Below are positions 1 through 10,982 of a stretch of 64,000 bases of DNA, piece after piece. The stretch covers positions 44,469-108,468 of the forward strand of contig WTPW01000846.1 in the NCBI GenBank assembly GCA_009809945.1, in the 5' to 3' direction. The translations under genes and the position numbers were made by a program. Source of the DNA: Gigaspora margarita (taxonomy: Eukaryota; Glomeromycota; Glomeromycetes; Diversisporales; Gigasporaceae). Every line of letters starts with the position of its first letter. Within the stretch, counting starts at the first letter, position 1. Under the pieces are notes generated by a model. It searched no databases and was not told where the DNA came from. It worked only from the letters and a program-made list of their open reading frames with translations.

Positions 1-1300
1 CTAACTAATCTTTATTTATTTTTTAGATAATAGTCTCATTACTAGAGTTGTTATTGCTAAAATTGTCTTTGTAGTTATCATTGCTAGAGTTGTCTTTGGA
101 GTCACTATTTTCAGAGTTACTAATTTTATCGCATTCTTGTTTGCTCTTCGGTGTGGTAGCTTTTTCATAGTTTGACCTGCGTATATGTATAACTACACTT
201 GTTTTAAGAAGATCATTGAAATTCCTTGTTTTTTTTGCAGGTAGTAGCTTTATTACTTGCATCGCATTCTTGTTCATTTTTCAGTATAGTGGGTTTTTTA
301 TAGTTTGACCCATGTACATGTTTAACTGCCATTGTTTTTTTTTAAAAATAATAGTCTTATCACTAGTGGCATCATTGATGATGCAGTTTCAGAGTCTTTC
401 TAGCACTGGTATGATACATTGTATTTGGTGATGTGAATTTATCATTTGAATAGGTTTTGTAGCATTAATTTCAGGTTCATTTCTGGAGTTTCACTTATTT
501 TAGTTCATCATATTGTGCTATATTTTGGTGGTTTAGGGTTAGATAAAGGTTAGAGTTGAGTTAGTATAATAAAATTAGATAGCTATTTTCAGATCAGGGT
601 TAGAGAAGTGTTTTTTATTCGGTATGTAAATTATTAAAGTATTTGTATTATAAAATTTAATTAATAAAATAATTAAAATTAGTTAATAAAATACAAAAAT
701 TAGTTAATAAAACTTATAAAAGTTAACTAATAAAATTATAAAATTTAGTTAATAAAATAATGCATATACAATATTATTATTATGTATATATTATATATGA
801 GGACAAAATTATTTCAGGTTTGAAAATCTGAAATTAAAATTTTAAGACAAAATTGTTTTGAACTATTTTACTTGAAAGACAAAATTATTTGATACTTTTT
901 TTGAATAGACGAAATTAGAAGGAACTTATCTATATAAATTTTATTTGCTCTTCCTTATAAAATATTTTATTTTCTCTAATGAAGACGAAATAGGCCTTTT
1001 TCAAAAATCAATTTCAGTAGCATCACAAGTATAAATGTATTGATATATGCTATTTTATGGTACCTGCACGTAACCATGCATGAGATAATGCATGTAAAAA
1101 CATATAAAATTGCATGTTATTATGTGCATTGTTGCACAGAATTCATGCCTTATTACGTGCTGCAAACCTAATCGACTAATCGACTAGTCGATTAGTTGAT
1201 TTTTAGTCAGTCGACGACTAACATTTTAATCGACTGACTAATCGACTAAAAATTTTTGACCGATTCCTATCCTTAATTTGAAGGAATTGAAAATATTGTT
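1..1300. other. AT-rich repeat-bearing DNA, no convincing gene
   Basis: Two related segments near 130-220 and 258-345 share the words 'catcgcattcttgtt' and 'atagtttgacc' and look like a local tandem duplication of about 125 bp. A minus-strand open frame over them is Ser/Asn/Asp low complexity and I do not call it a gene. Positions 655-760 hold several copies of an 'aattagttaataaaa' word. Positions 1165-1245 hold repeated, partly palindromic 'ATCGACTA' words. Confidence 0.5.
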
Positions 1301-1305
1301 TACGT

Positions 1306-1402
1306 ACCATTACCATTCACATTAACTAAAAATTGTGCTGATTCATTCTCAGCATCATATTTACCTTCAAATAATCCACCAAAGCTGAACTTCAAATTGC
1401 TT
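1306..1402 (-). pseudogene. Isolated minus-strand exon-like fragment
   Basis: Read on the minus strand this stretch encodes about 30 residues including 'FSFGGLFEGKYDAENES' and then meets a GTACGT donor-like site. I see no neighbouring exon in frame. It may be an exon remnant of a host gene family. I cannot name the family. Confidence 0.25.
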
Positions 1403-1407
1403 AAACC

Positions 1408-1768
1408 TTGAAATTAAAGATTTTTCGCATAATTAATGAAAAAGATTCTGGCCAGTATCATCTTTCATCATTTAATCTCAATACTTGTATCATATATCCT
1501 TGCAAAGTAGTGGATTTTAAGACTGACATTGGAAAAAATCAGTTGCATATGGCTTGTTTGGGAGATAATCTCTGCACTAATGATTATGACCAATCAATTG
1601 ATTTTGATTGCTATAAAAATGTTTATTTAAATTATTAAATTGAAAGTTTTTCAGCAAAACACACTAAATACTTGGGCTCTAATAGTTTTGGCTATTGGAC
1701 AGAAGCAGTTTTAGAAAATAATGATACTCAATTATTAATTAAAAAAAATTTTACAAATATTTATAATT
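1408..1768 (+). pseudogene. Hypothetical protein fragment, plus strand
   Basis: A 76-codon frame (1408-1638) with host-like codon use and several cysteines is followed, after a possible 'tttttcag' acceptor near 1655, by a second frame encoding 'KYLGSNSFGYWTEAVLENND' and ending at a stop near 1768. The two pieces look like consecutive exons of a larger gene whose start and remainder are missing. I recognise no domain. The lack of a convincing start and of other exons favours a remnant. Confidence 0.3.
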
Positions 1769-1922
1769 AAAAATTAAAAAGTTGAACGCGTGGGTTACTT
1801 TTCAGAATTCTATGATATGAAACAATTATTAACTTTGTATGGCCTTATATATTTATAAAATTTGATAAAAATTTTTTACAATATTTGTGTATATAGTTGT
1901 TCAAATACTTAAGTCGAAAAAT

Positions 1923-2657
1923 GTAGCATAGTGGAAGTTCATTTGGATTGGTTAAATTAAGGATAAATTTAATTGGCGAAAATCTTTTTTTTTAATATTG
2001 TCAATTGTAATTTTTAAAGTACCTTTAATAAGTAAAGATAGTCACGACATATAAAATTTTTTTTCTGTAATACGTAACTACTATGATGACTTAATCTATC
2101 GCTTTTTTACCTTTAAAGCTACTGTTTTTTAACAACTGATGCAATAGGATGCAAAAGATTGAGAAACTAAATGAGAAGCGAAAGTTTTGAAAGGTCGGAA
2201 GGTGTTTCGGCGACCTAAGCAATTAGTAAGTGAAAGTTGTCTCAACTATGTAGTTCTGTTTTGTTTTCTATAAGTAAAAAGTACTACGTATTTGAAACTA
2301 ATATTCCAAACTCAACCTTTTTATTATATTTTTTAGGTTATATAATACATTTTATAGTAGCAGTGTTTAGAAATCTTCGTGTATGTTATTTAATTTAGCA
2401 GATTGTGTCGTAAAATAAATATTGCACTTATTGCGAAATGAAATAATATCGTATACATTGTGAAAGATGAATAGCTATGAACCCTAATTAATGTATTGTA
2501 AGACTATAATACGCGTCTTTAGAAAGTATTGACTAATCTTTTGAAAGTTTCGTGAGTAATAAAATTTCATCCGGCATAGCCGATACTTTATCCGGAGAAT
2601 GATCTACATTTTTTCCGGGTATTTTAACAACCAATCAAAATAAACTTCCACTATGCT
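1923..2657. mobile_element. Foldback/MITE-like element
   Basis: The left end reads 'gcatagtggaagttcattt' followed by 'ggattggtt'. The right end (about 2628-2657) is its imperfect reverse complement, 'aaccaatcaaaataaactt' then 'ccactatgc'. The inverted repeats are about 30 bp and bracket about 735 bp with no coding capacity. A non-autonomous DNA transposon is the simplest reading. I did not establish a target duplication. Confidence 0.5.
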
Positions 2658-3363
2658 GAAAAATGCTACATATTATTCAATCATTTTTTGATGACATAGG
2701 ATAAGCATCTGTACCTCTAGGTATATGATAAAAGGATAAAGTGCCTATGCCTCTGGGACAGGATAAGGACGCTCATGGAAATAACCTTGTCGAAAAAGCG
2801 TGATTTGTTACTTAGTAACCATGGGATAATCATATAGTCAAAAAAGCACAGGTTGTTACATAGTTCCCATCGAATAAAAAACAGAAATTTTGTTTACAAA
2901 TCATATTCATAAAAATATTTAATATTTATTTACCATTGTTTAATTTCCTTCAAAAAATTTCATCATTGAATGAGTATAAATATGATTTATTAATAAGTGG
3001 AATTAAAAACAGAAAAATTATATTTATAAATAATTGTGGCATATAATTTAGCAATTTAACAGTTATATATTCATAAAATATCAGCTTATAAATAATTTAT
3101 CAATTATAAATTATTTGAATTGTCTTCGTTCCTGGTTTCTAGCGCGATGCACAGTTATCTTATTTTCGAAAAAAATAAAAAGTGACGTAGTAATAAGAAA
3201 AATTAATTATTCAAATATAAATAATGCACAAACTTTCAATTTAATTAAATGAATAATTATTAATTAACTTGGAAGTATGGATGGTGAAAAAAGTTTTAGA
3301 TATTTTCCACTGATTTAAAACAGATGATTAAGAGTTAAATCTGGATCTTTATCCGAATCCTGT
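2658..3363. other. AT-rich intergenic DNA
   Basis: I see no gene, RNA or clear repeat here. The stretch lies downstream of copy A of the multidomain gene and probably includes its 3' untranslated region. Confidence 0.4.
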
Positions 3364-5415
3364 TTAATTGCGTAACAAAAAACATTTGCCATCTTTGGCA
3401 TCAGGATCAAAAACTGCTGCAAAGAACGGTTCTTCAATAAGCGTATTCGTGTATTCAGGTCGTTCAAGAACGAAATTTTCAAAGTTTCCACAAAAGAATT
3501 CCGGATAACATTGTTGGCATTCTTTTGTTATGTGTGTATATAAGCTTATAAATTTTGGCAACCGATTTTCAGCATTTTTAGATTCATTATTCTCGCTTAG
3601 TTTATATTTGGTCAAAGTTTCATTTCCTTCTGGTGGTTTTCTTTTTATTTCCACATACTTAAATATTTTAGTAATAGGGACATTGATAAAGGAAAGAATG
3701 TTGAATTCACAATTGAGCAATTTAAAATATTTCTTCTCATTTAAGTTGTATCTATAAAGGCACATATGGCTTTTCTTGCCACATCGACTAAAATGATGAC
3801 CAATGACTGAACAATCATTTAATTCATAAACAACTGGTGTGCCATATGCTAAATAATTATCTTCGGACGTTTTTAATACGTAATTTTCATTACACTGTTC
3901 AGAATTTATTACTTTTTTAGTACTATAAAGGCGATTACGGGCTGGAATAAAATTTAAATTATAACCGACGACCATCCAACCAATCTTGACATGAAATTTT
4001 TTTTGCCCATCACAATTGGATTGGATGCAATTGATGACAATTTTTGGAACCTTGGAATCTTGATCATCAATATATAACATGCAAGTGAATACCTTATCAT
4101 CCGTGCCGAGAACAGTGGCAAAAACTTGCGGATCCATATCAGGATTTGAAAACATTTTCTCAATATCGATATCACTGTTCTTTACCAAGGTATCTCTGTA
4201 GCTGTCGAAATTAGAAATTTCAACATCGTCATAGTCTTGAACATTAGAGTAAATTATCGTTTTCCCATTAATTTCTCTGATTTGACTTTTTAATTTTTCA
4301 TCCAGACATTCAAATATGCTTATAGGATCACGAAATTCAATTGGCACCCAATATTTAAAATCTTGCAATGAGGTTATCCACTCTTCTTCCTTTCCTTGAT
4401 ATGCCTTAATCTTATCACCGCCTAATATCAAGAAGTCCTGGTGTTTTATAATGCTTCCACTTTTATTAGCTGTACCTGATTTATACTGAGCACTTAGGCC
4501 CTGACCATATACATTGAAACTTGCTGAAAAGGCTTTTAGGTAATTTCCTGAACTTACTGTCGTGTGTGTTATCTCATTGTAATGGTGCCTTCCGCCAAAT
4601 AATACAATAGTAGGAATAAATTGTCCAAACTTTTCAATAATCTCCTTCACATTGTTGAGACTTTGTGACTCAACCGCTTTTTGCACTGCCTCTTCAAATT
4701 CTTTGGTGGGTTGTAGATTATCTTTCTTGATAGTTATTACTGCCTTTCTAAAATATTTGAGAGCAACATTTGAAGATGCTTCAGAATGATTCTGTGGGGT
4801 ATTTTCTGACTCTATTGAAAAGCTCAATTTTGGTGACTTTAGAAATAAGTCCTTATTTCGAACAAATTCGTCATTGGATGAAATCTCTTTCATATCAGTA
4901 TATGTTTCATCAAAAACTTTGAAGTCACATCGTTTAATATTGTAAGATTTTTTATCAGCTACGTCATCTACATTTTCTTCATATTTACGCCCATATCCCA
5001 GCTTAAATTTCCTTTCTAATTCACGCCAGCTTGGTCGAGGATTTTCTTTTAGATAGATTATATTTCCGTTTAAAATTTCTTCTAAAGTATATTCGTTTTC
5101 ATGATCGATGTCAATTAATGCTTCATCTTTTATAAAGTTAATGCAATTAGTTATATTAACTGTAGTATAGCTTTCAAGTAGTGTTGTTCGCACTTTATTT
5201 AAATTATCGCTTTTATTCAAATTTGCCCATACATATTCAGCGCCATCGATTTTAACACGTACTTTTATCTTTTCATTTACACTGATGGTTCCAGCATTAA
5301 TTTTAGGCGAAAGATAAGGCTTAATATTTTGAACATCGGAACCGAAATCTAGTATATTAGATTCTGATTCACTTTCAGAAGGTGTCGAATATAAAGTATT
5401 CTTTGAGGTGCTCTA
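3364..5415 (-). CDS. MACPF-like (Glomeromycotina family) protein, C-terminal part of copy A
   Basis: The frame is open from about 5415 to the stop at 3364, about 680 residues. The track-style start at 5220 is only a TTG inside a longer frame. The N-terminal part (about 30-130) resembles the ubiquitin-like or assembly region seen in this fungal family ('KVRVKIDGAEYVWANL', 'LERKFKLGYGRKYEE'). The middle carries the family blocks 'FGQFIPTIVLFGGRHHYNE', 'ILGGD', 'EEWITSLQDFKYWVPIEFR' and 'KIGWMVVGYNLNF'. I recall related Rhizophagus proteins being described as MACPF-like or as a DUF, from memory and unverified. The role is unknown, perhaps membrane attack or innate recognition. By comparison with copy C it should be spliced to the upstream kinase-FHA-GGDEF exon. 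The junction near 5416-5608 is not clean: a TAG sits just before 'AGCACCTCAAAG' and the phases do not match, so this may be a separate or damaged gene. Confidence 0.7.
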
Positions 5416-5607
5416 AATATGCGGATCGCTGTTATGATTCTGCATGAAAAAATCAATACTACAGTATTAAAATATAATAAATAAATAACTATGGCACACT
5501 TACTTTTTCTATTATTTATTTATATAATATATGTTAAATTTTATGTTAAATACAAAATACTAAGTTAATGCTAACATAATTTTTATAAATAATAAATTAT
5601 GACATAC

Positions 5608-7861
5608 GAATTGACTTTTGAACATTCTCCCATATTACTACTCGATTTTTACCATAGTCTTTGGCTTTCTTAGAAGCTTCATCAGCATGTTTAAGTAAGA
5701 TTTCATAAGTCTCTACTGATGAATTCATTCCAGAAACACCAATACTAAGTGTAACAAGTAATCTTTTTTCATTGTAAGTAAATTGGTGAGCTTCGATAGA
5801 AGCTCGAATTTTTTCAGCCATTTCAGATGCCGACTTTAAATCGGTATCCCTGAGAGTAATGGTAAATTCGTCTCCACCAAAACGTGCAAAAATATCTTCA
5901 TCACGAACAAGTGTATTTTGAATCAGTTTAGCTAATTCTTTTAAAACGTAGTCTCCAGCTTCATGATTATTTTCATCATTGATTCTTTTAAAGTGATCCA
6001 AATCAAAAAATAATAAACTCAAATTTTTCTTATTTTTAGTAGCATTCTCGAATTCATTTTTCAAGCTTTTCAACAAATAATCTTTGTTATAAATTTGTAA
6101 AGGTATATCAATGCAGTTCTCATACTCTCCAGCGGGAAGATATTGAAGAGTACAACGGCCCATTTTTATCTTATCATCTCTTTTCAAAGTATAAAAAGTA
6201 CGAAATTTTAATCTTTCACCATTAACAAAAATTCCTAAATCAGAACCAAAGTCGATGATGTCGACTTTTCCTTGCTCACTTTTAATAATTGCATGCTTCC
6301 TAGCAACATTTTGATCTTTTATAATGATGTAATTTGAATTATTTCTTCCTATAGAAACTTCGCCTATTGGAATGAAAAAGTATTGATTTTGAGGTCTGCC
6401 TTCAATAACTTTTAAACACGCATCTTTTTTTGAGACAGAAATATTCTTTTTCTCCGAAAAAATTTCTGGAATGTAATCATGATCATGATATACATCATCA
6501 AACTCAATGTCTTCGAGACGATTAACGACTTCTTCGATTGATGGACGTTTTTTTTTCGGATTATTATTCCATGCATCACAATATAGCTCTTTGTAGTCTA
6601 TAGGAGTTGAATTTATTGGATTTTCTCTCTCTCCATTTATAATTGAAATTTTTAAATTATTTAGATCAAGTTTTTTATTATTGAAAGGAGGCTTGCTACT
6701 AGATATTTCCCATAATATAACTCCAAGACTGTAAATATCAGAAGATTTATCAAAATTACAATTAGGGTCAAAACATTTAGGATCCACATAAGCAACATTT
6801 TCACCAGTAATTTCGGAAGCTATCTTTATTTTATCATCGTTGTCGAGAGATATGGATGAGCTAAAGCCTATAATCATTAGTTTACCATTGTGATTCATTA
6901 TGGTTTTTGAGCTCTATTATTTTTTTTAAAAAAAAAAAAAAGAAAGTAAATAAAATATTGAAATAATGAAGTATTTTTGAACGATGAATTGCGTTTAAAT
7001 TGAATAAAATTATGCTAACCAGATTACAATGTACAATGTTCGCCATATGAATGTATTTCAAGCCATTGGCAATTTCTTTGGCCATTTTTATTTTGTGTTG
7101 CCAGTCTTTTGAGAATCCTTCTTCATTGATCAAATGCTCCCTAAGAGTTTTATTAAAACAATACTGAAGAACCATTGAGTGAAATTTTTTGGAGGGATCT
7201 AAGATAATGAAATATAAATAAAAAGAACACACAAAAAAATAGTAAAAAATTAAATAAATATGGGCTAGGTGCTACAAAAAGGGAAGATATTGACGAAAAA
7301 ATCTTTGGAAAATCAATTTTATGTTGTAAATCTTATATCAAAGAAAATGTAAACTTTAAGGAGCTATATTGCAAAATTTTATTCACACAATATCTTAAGT
7401 GAAAAATGATTCTAATCTTATTTTTAAATTGATTTATATAAAAAACATCTTTTGAAAAAATTGCCAATTTCGTCCCTATTTGCAACACCTAGCCGATATA
7501 TAAGCAAATACCTTGAGTAATGCCAACAAATCCGATTACATTTTCATTAGCTTTAATTTTTTTTAAGTTGTTTATCTACTTATTTGTAAGGTTAGTATAA
7601 ATGATCGAATGAGACATATATAGTTTTACAACGACATACCTCTCTGTCAAATTTTTTGTAATACTCAGCTTTATTATTTATTTTTAAATATTTGAGGACC
7701 ACATGACTTTTATTAGGTTCCATAGATTCCAGATATGCCACACTTAACCTATCCGAAATCGTTTCTACGTTTTGAAATTCACTGTAATTAAAAAACTCTT
7801 TCCGAAATATATATTGGATATTATTGAGAAACCAGTCCATATTTTGTGAAAAGAATTCCAT
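5608..7861 (-). CDS. Copy A: TKL pseudokinase-FHA-GGDEF protein
   Basis: Four exons on the minus strand: 7640-7861 (ATG at 7861), 7512-7575, 7020-7198 and 5608-6913. Exon lengths 64 and 179 nt recur exactly in copies B and C. Exons 1-4 give kinase N-lobe, C-lobe, an FHA domain ('SIGRNNSNYIIIKD', 'ARKHA', 'GIFVNGERL') and a GGDEF domain ('LLFFDLDHFKRINDENNHE', 'FARFGGDEFTI', 'VTLSIGVS'). The kinase has lost all three core catalytic motifs: the catalytic loop is HCNL followed by SSKTIM (Asp to Asn, Asn to Thr), and DFG is GFS. It should be inactive. The cyclase signature is complete: GGDEF, the metal-binding DxD-type strand, and RDED five residues before GGDEF, matching the RxxD product-inhibition site. 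Known family role: GGDEF makes c-di-GMP from GTP in bacteria. Activity here is inference. The frame stays open a few codons past the GTATGT donor at 5607, so an unspliced form ending at 5597 is possible. Confidence 0.8.
7262..7494. mobile_element. MITE inside intron 2 of copy A
   Basis: The inverted ends are 'GGGCTAGGTGCTACAAAAAG' and, at the right, 'ATTTGCAACACCTAGCC'. The element is about 232 bp and lies wholly within the intron between the exons at 7512-7575 and 7020-7198. A second copy lies at 47542-47793. Copies B and C do not show this word in their corresponding introns, so the insertion post-dates the split of A from B/C. Confidence 0.65.
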
Positions 7862-8279
7862 TTATTATCGAATGTAATTATGTACGTATTTTACGAAGAA
7901 CAAAGTTTATAGTTGTAACCATATTGAAATAAATATAAAATTTTGTGCAGATCCGAGAACTTGTGTCATGGGGGTAATGTTGTACATGCATTGTATATGT
8001 GGAACCTGGGTCTGAACACAATAAAATATTTTCAAAATTACTAAAAAAAGGCAAAATATATTTACATTTTATTTGTCAAATTAGTTTCTCAAAAGCTTCG
8101 TCGATCGTAAGTAGCTTCGTCAAGAATTTTCGCGAGTAACACAAACTAAGATCTAAGTGCTTGAAGATAGAAATTTAAGGTTAGAGCGTTGGTTTGAAAA
8201 TATAGTACTACCCTATATGTAAATTTTTGTTTATTTAGTCGGTTTAAGCCCGAATTCAATAAAAAAATTTTTGGGGACG
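7862..8279. other. Region upstream of copy A
   Basis: AT-rich DNA upstream of the minus-strand start at 7861. It presumably contains the promoter of copy A. I see no motif I can defend. Confidence 0.3.
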
Positions 8280-8740
8280 TACGCTCAGATAATTCTGATC
8301 ATTCGACTCAGATAGATTAGATAGTTCAGATAGTTCAGATAATTCAGTAAGATACATAATATGATAAAACATTTTTGCGAAATTATTATTTATGCACTTT
8401 CATTGTTATTTTTGATAGCGCTAGTAAAAATAAAAAAAATATCACGAATTTATGGGCGGTCAAAGTAATAACCAAGGAATTTGACAAAACCAAGTTTTTA
8501 GATTAATCAGATATATTTTTTAAAGTAATTTAATAAGATACATAATAATGATAAAATATTTTTGCGAAATTATATTTATGCACTTTCATTGTTATTTTTG
8601 CTTGTGCTAGTAAAAATAAAAAATATATATCAACGAAAAAAGAATATATGGGCGGTCAAAAGTAAAAACCAAGGAATTTGACCTTTTTTTAAAAAACGAG
8701 TTTTTAGATTAATCAGATATATTTTTTAAGGCTAAATCTT
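8280..8740. repeat. Short 'TCAGATAgt' tandem repeat and a 175-bp tandem duplication
   Basis: At 8285-8350 a short word close to 'ttcagatagttcagata' repeats. Then two units of roughly 175 bp follow, about 8350-8530 and 8530-8735. They share 'taagatacataat', 'tttttgcgaaattat', 'atgcactttcattgttattt', 'atgggcggtcaaa' and 'ttagattaatcagatatatt'. The second unit has small internal differences. No coding potential. Confidence 0.65.
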
Positions 8741-8917
8741 TTTTATTTAAAACGAAAATATTATCATTAGTAAATTTTATAGTCGTTTAAAAACTTTTAA
8801 ATGGGGGTAAATTCTACATACTGCATAAATTACATTCTTGACATCTATATAACCCTCTAACCCTAACTGCATCAAAAAGTAACTATTGTTTTTACCCGCT
8901 TTAGCGATCCCCTTTAA

Positions 8918-9372
8918 CATATGCTCCGATTTTTGGAATTTAAAAAGTAGAGCTTATTTTTTAAAAAAATTTAAAGCTAAAATAACTTGTGATCTACTGG
9001 TCCATTTTAAATGATTAACTAACAAAATGTTCGTCTCTTTGAGACAATTTCAACAAGCCAAAAATCATTAAAACCCAATCACAGGATCATGAGAAAATGC
9101 GCTGTCAAATAAGTGACGCACCTGTGGGTGAGGAAACGGTTAGACATAGATCTAACCAATTTCCTCACCTACAGGTGCGTCACTTATTTGATAGCGCATC
9201 TTCTCATGATCTGTGGTTAGATTTTAATGATTTGGGCTCGTTGAAATTGTCTCAAAGAGACGAACATTTTGGTAGTAAAATTATTTAAAACGGACTAGTA
9301 GATTACAAGTTTTTTAGCTTTGAAGTTTTAAAAAATAAGCTCTACTTATAAATTCCAAAAATCGGAGCATAT
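8918..9372. mobile_element. 455-bp foldback element
   Basis: Nearly the whole element is an imperfect inverted repeat centred near 9145. The left end 'CATATGCTCCGATTTTTGGA' matches the reverse complement of the right end 'TCCAAAAATCGGAGCATATG'. Further in, 'aataagtgacgcacctgt' mirrors 'acaggtgcgtcacttattt' and 'ttcgtctctttgagaca' mirrors 'tgtctcaaagagacgaa'. The right arm (about 9215-9290) is related to the interior of the pogo-like element at 49553-50283. A small open frame inside reflects the palindrome, not a gene. Confidence 0.7.
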
Positions 9373-9429
9373 GAGTAGTAAAATCGGCTATATTATTGCA
9401 CAGTGTGGTCGGATTTGTTCTACCAGGAA

Positions 9430-10365
9430 TTTCTAAATTAGTGGTAAATTCGGAGTTCTTTCACGGAAGTATTCCCAAGTTTGTGTTTCCATAATATTTG
9501 TTTGATCTTCAGCTTGGGGTATGTTGCTCTATTTGTGGAATTTGTGTGTATTTCAAATTTAAATCTTGTATTCCAGAATTTTTGTACAATGTTTTCTTCT
9601 TTGGATAAGTCTGATATGAGGCTATTCCTTGGGTTTGAATATAGATAGGTATTTGTGTCCTTTATATATTTTTTCAATTTTTTGTATCTTTTGTTTGATT
9701 CTTCAAAGTGGTTTGCACTATTGCTTGAAGTTTCTTTTTATACTTTACTAAGGTTTGTATTCATATGAGAAGAGTTTTCCAAAATTAAGTTCAATTACTG
9801 GGAAATCTTAATTTATTTCTGGTAGTTGTTCAAATGGTATCTCTATGTCAATATCTTTGAAGAATGCTTTGGATTCTATTTGATTCTTTGATTTTTCTGC
9901 TTTTATTTGTTGTAAGTGCAATTGCTGTATATAGTCTTCTTTAATCATTTTTGATATTTCTTGTTCATATGTATTTATTTTTTCTTTTATTAATTCTATG
10001 TTTTCTTCAAGTACTAGTACTAATTCTTTAATACATCTTTAATTTTATAGATCTAATATTTTTGGTTTGATATGTTGTGGTTTAAGGTTTTCTAATAGAT
10101 ATATGAATATTGCTAAGGTTACTATATATTTTGCTTCTTTCTGTAGGCAGTCTTCTGCTCTCCATTCTTGGGTTAAATAATATGATTGTTGAAATATTTT
10201 TAGTAGTTTTTCATTTCTCAATACAATTTCTGTTTTTTTTCAAAGCATTCTCTAATTACACATGCTTTCATACATTCATTTCTGTTATATTCTGCTTTTT
10301 CTCCAGGTCCATTAAATTTTAAGTAAAAGTTCTTTTCTGGGTCTATCCTTTGTGATAATAAAATA
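9430..10365 (-). pseudogene. Decayed minus-strand ORF, 3' part
   Basis: One minus-strand frame runs for more than 200 codons with a Lys/Glu/Gln-rich, coiled-coil-like composition ('KELVLVLEENIELIKEKINT' is typical), interrupted by TAA and TAG codons and a few frameshifts. Most stops sit where Gln would fit (CAA or CAG changed by C-to-T). The frame is cut off at 10365 by a MITE and the LTR element. The same style of decayed coding resumes at 15700-18180, so this was probably one large gene. I do not recognise the protein. Confidence 0.45.
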
Positions 10366-10369
10366 CCGT

Positions 10370-10855
10370 TGTTGTGGCCTTGGGAGAGACTTCCAAAACT
10401 CGTATACCAATTTAGCTACTGGGCCACAATCATTAAGGGTTCGGAAATTTATAAACGAATGTATTTTATTAAATATTTTTAGAGAGCGATTTATTAGATT
10501 TTGGGAGAGCGAATTATATACATATGCGTGTGGAAGAAAATTATATACAAGAAAAATTAAAGAAGAATAAACTTATTATTCCTTCTCTTCATATAATGAT
10601 CCTTTTATATTCCCACCAGAATTACCCGATTACCAAGAATGAGGTAAGAGCTACGAATATTTACAATGTGGTAATGGGAATTTACTACGCAGAAATGTAG
10701 TAATGGGAAGAAAATGAAGTAATAACCGTGAGAAGAAAAATGTAGTAATCGGTACGGGTAACCGACCGATCATCAAAATGTAGTCATCGATTCCCGTGAT
10801 TAGAAATCGGGCTAAAATCGAACCCCATCGGAAATAAAAAAATTTTTGACCAACA
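10370..10855 (-). repeat. 3' LTR of the gag-only retrotransposon
   Basis: Direct repeat partner of 14890-15374, with TGTTGTGG and CCAACA at its plus-strand ends. It lies just downstream of the purine tract in element orientation. Confidence 0.88.
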
Positions 10856-10982
10856 TCTTCCCCCGCTTGAAACATGAGCTCCGTCGAATCCCTAACAATT
10901 TCTTTTTGGTGGATTTGTTTGCCGGATTGACTTCAAGACTATAGGTTTTTTTTTTATTTTTTTATTTTTATTTTTTTTCGTT

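Noticed and set aside
23-277. 84-residue minus-strand frame at the left edge
   Set aside because: Low-complexity Ser/Asn/Asp sequence over a local tandem duplication, with no domain or splice context.
9097-9288. Small plus-strand frame in the foldback element
   Set aside because: It reads through a palindrome. Its apparent conservation is due to the inverted arms.
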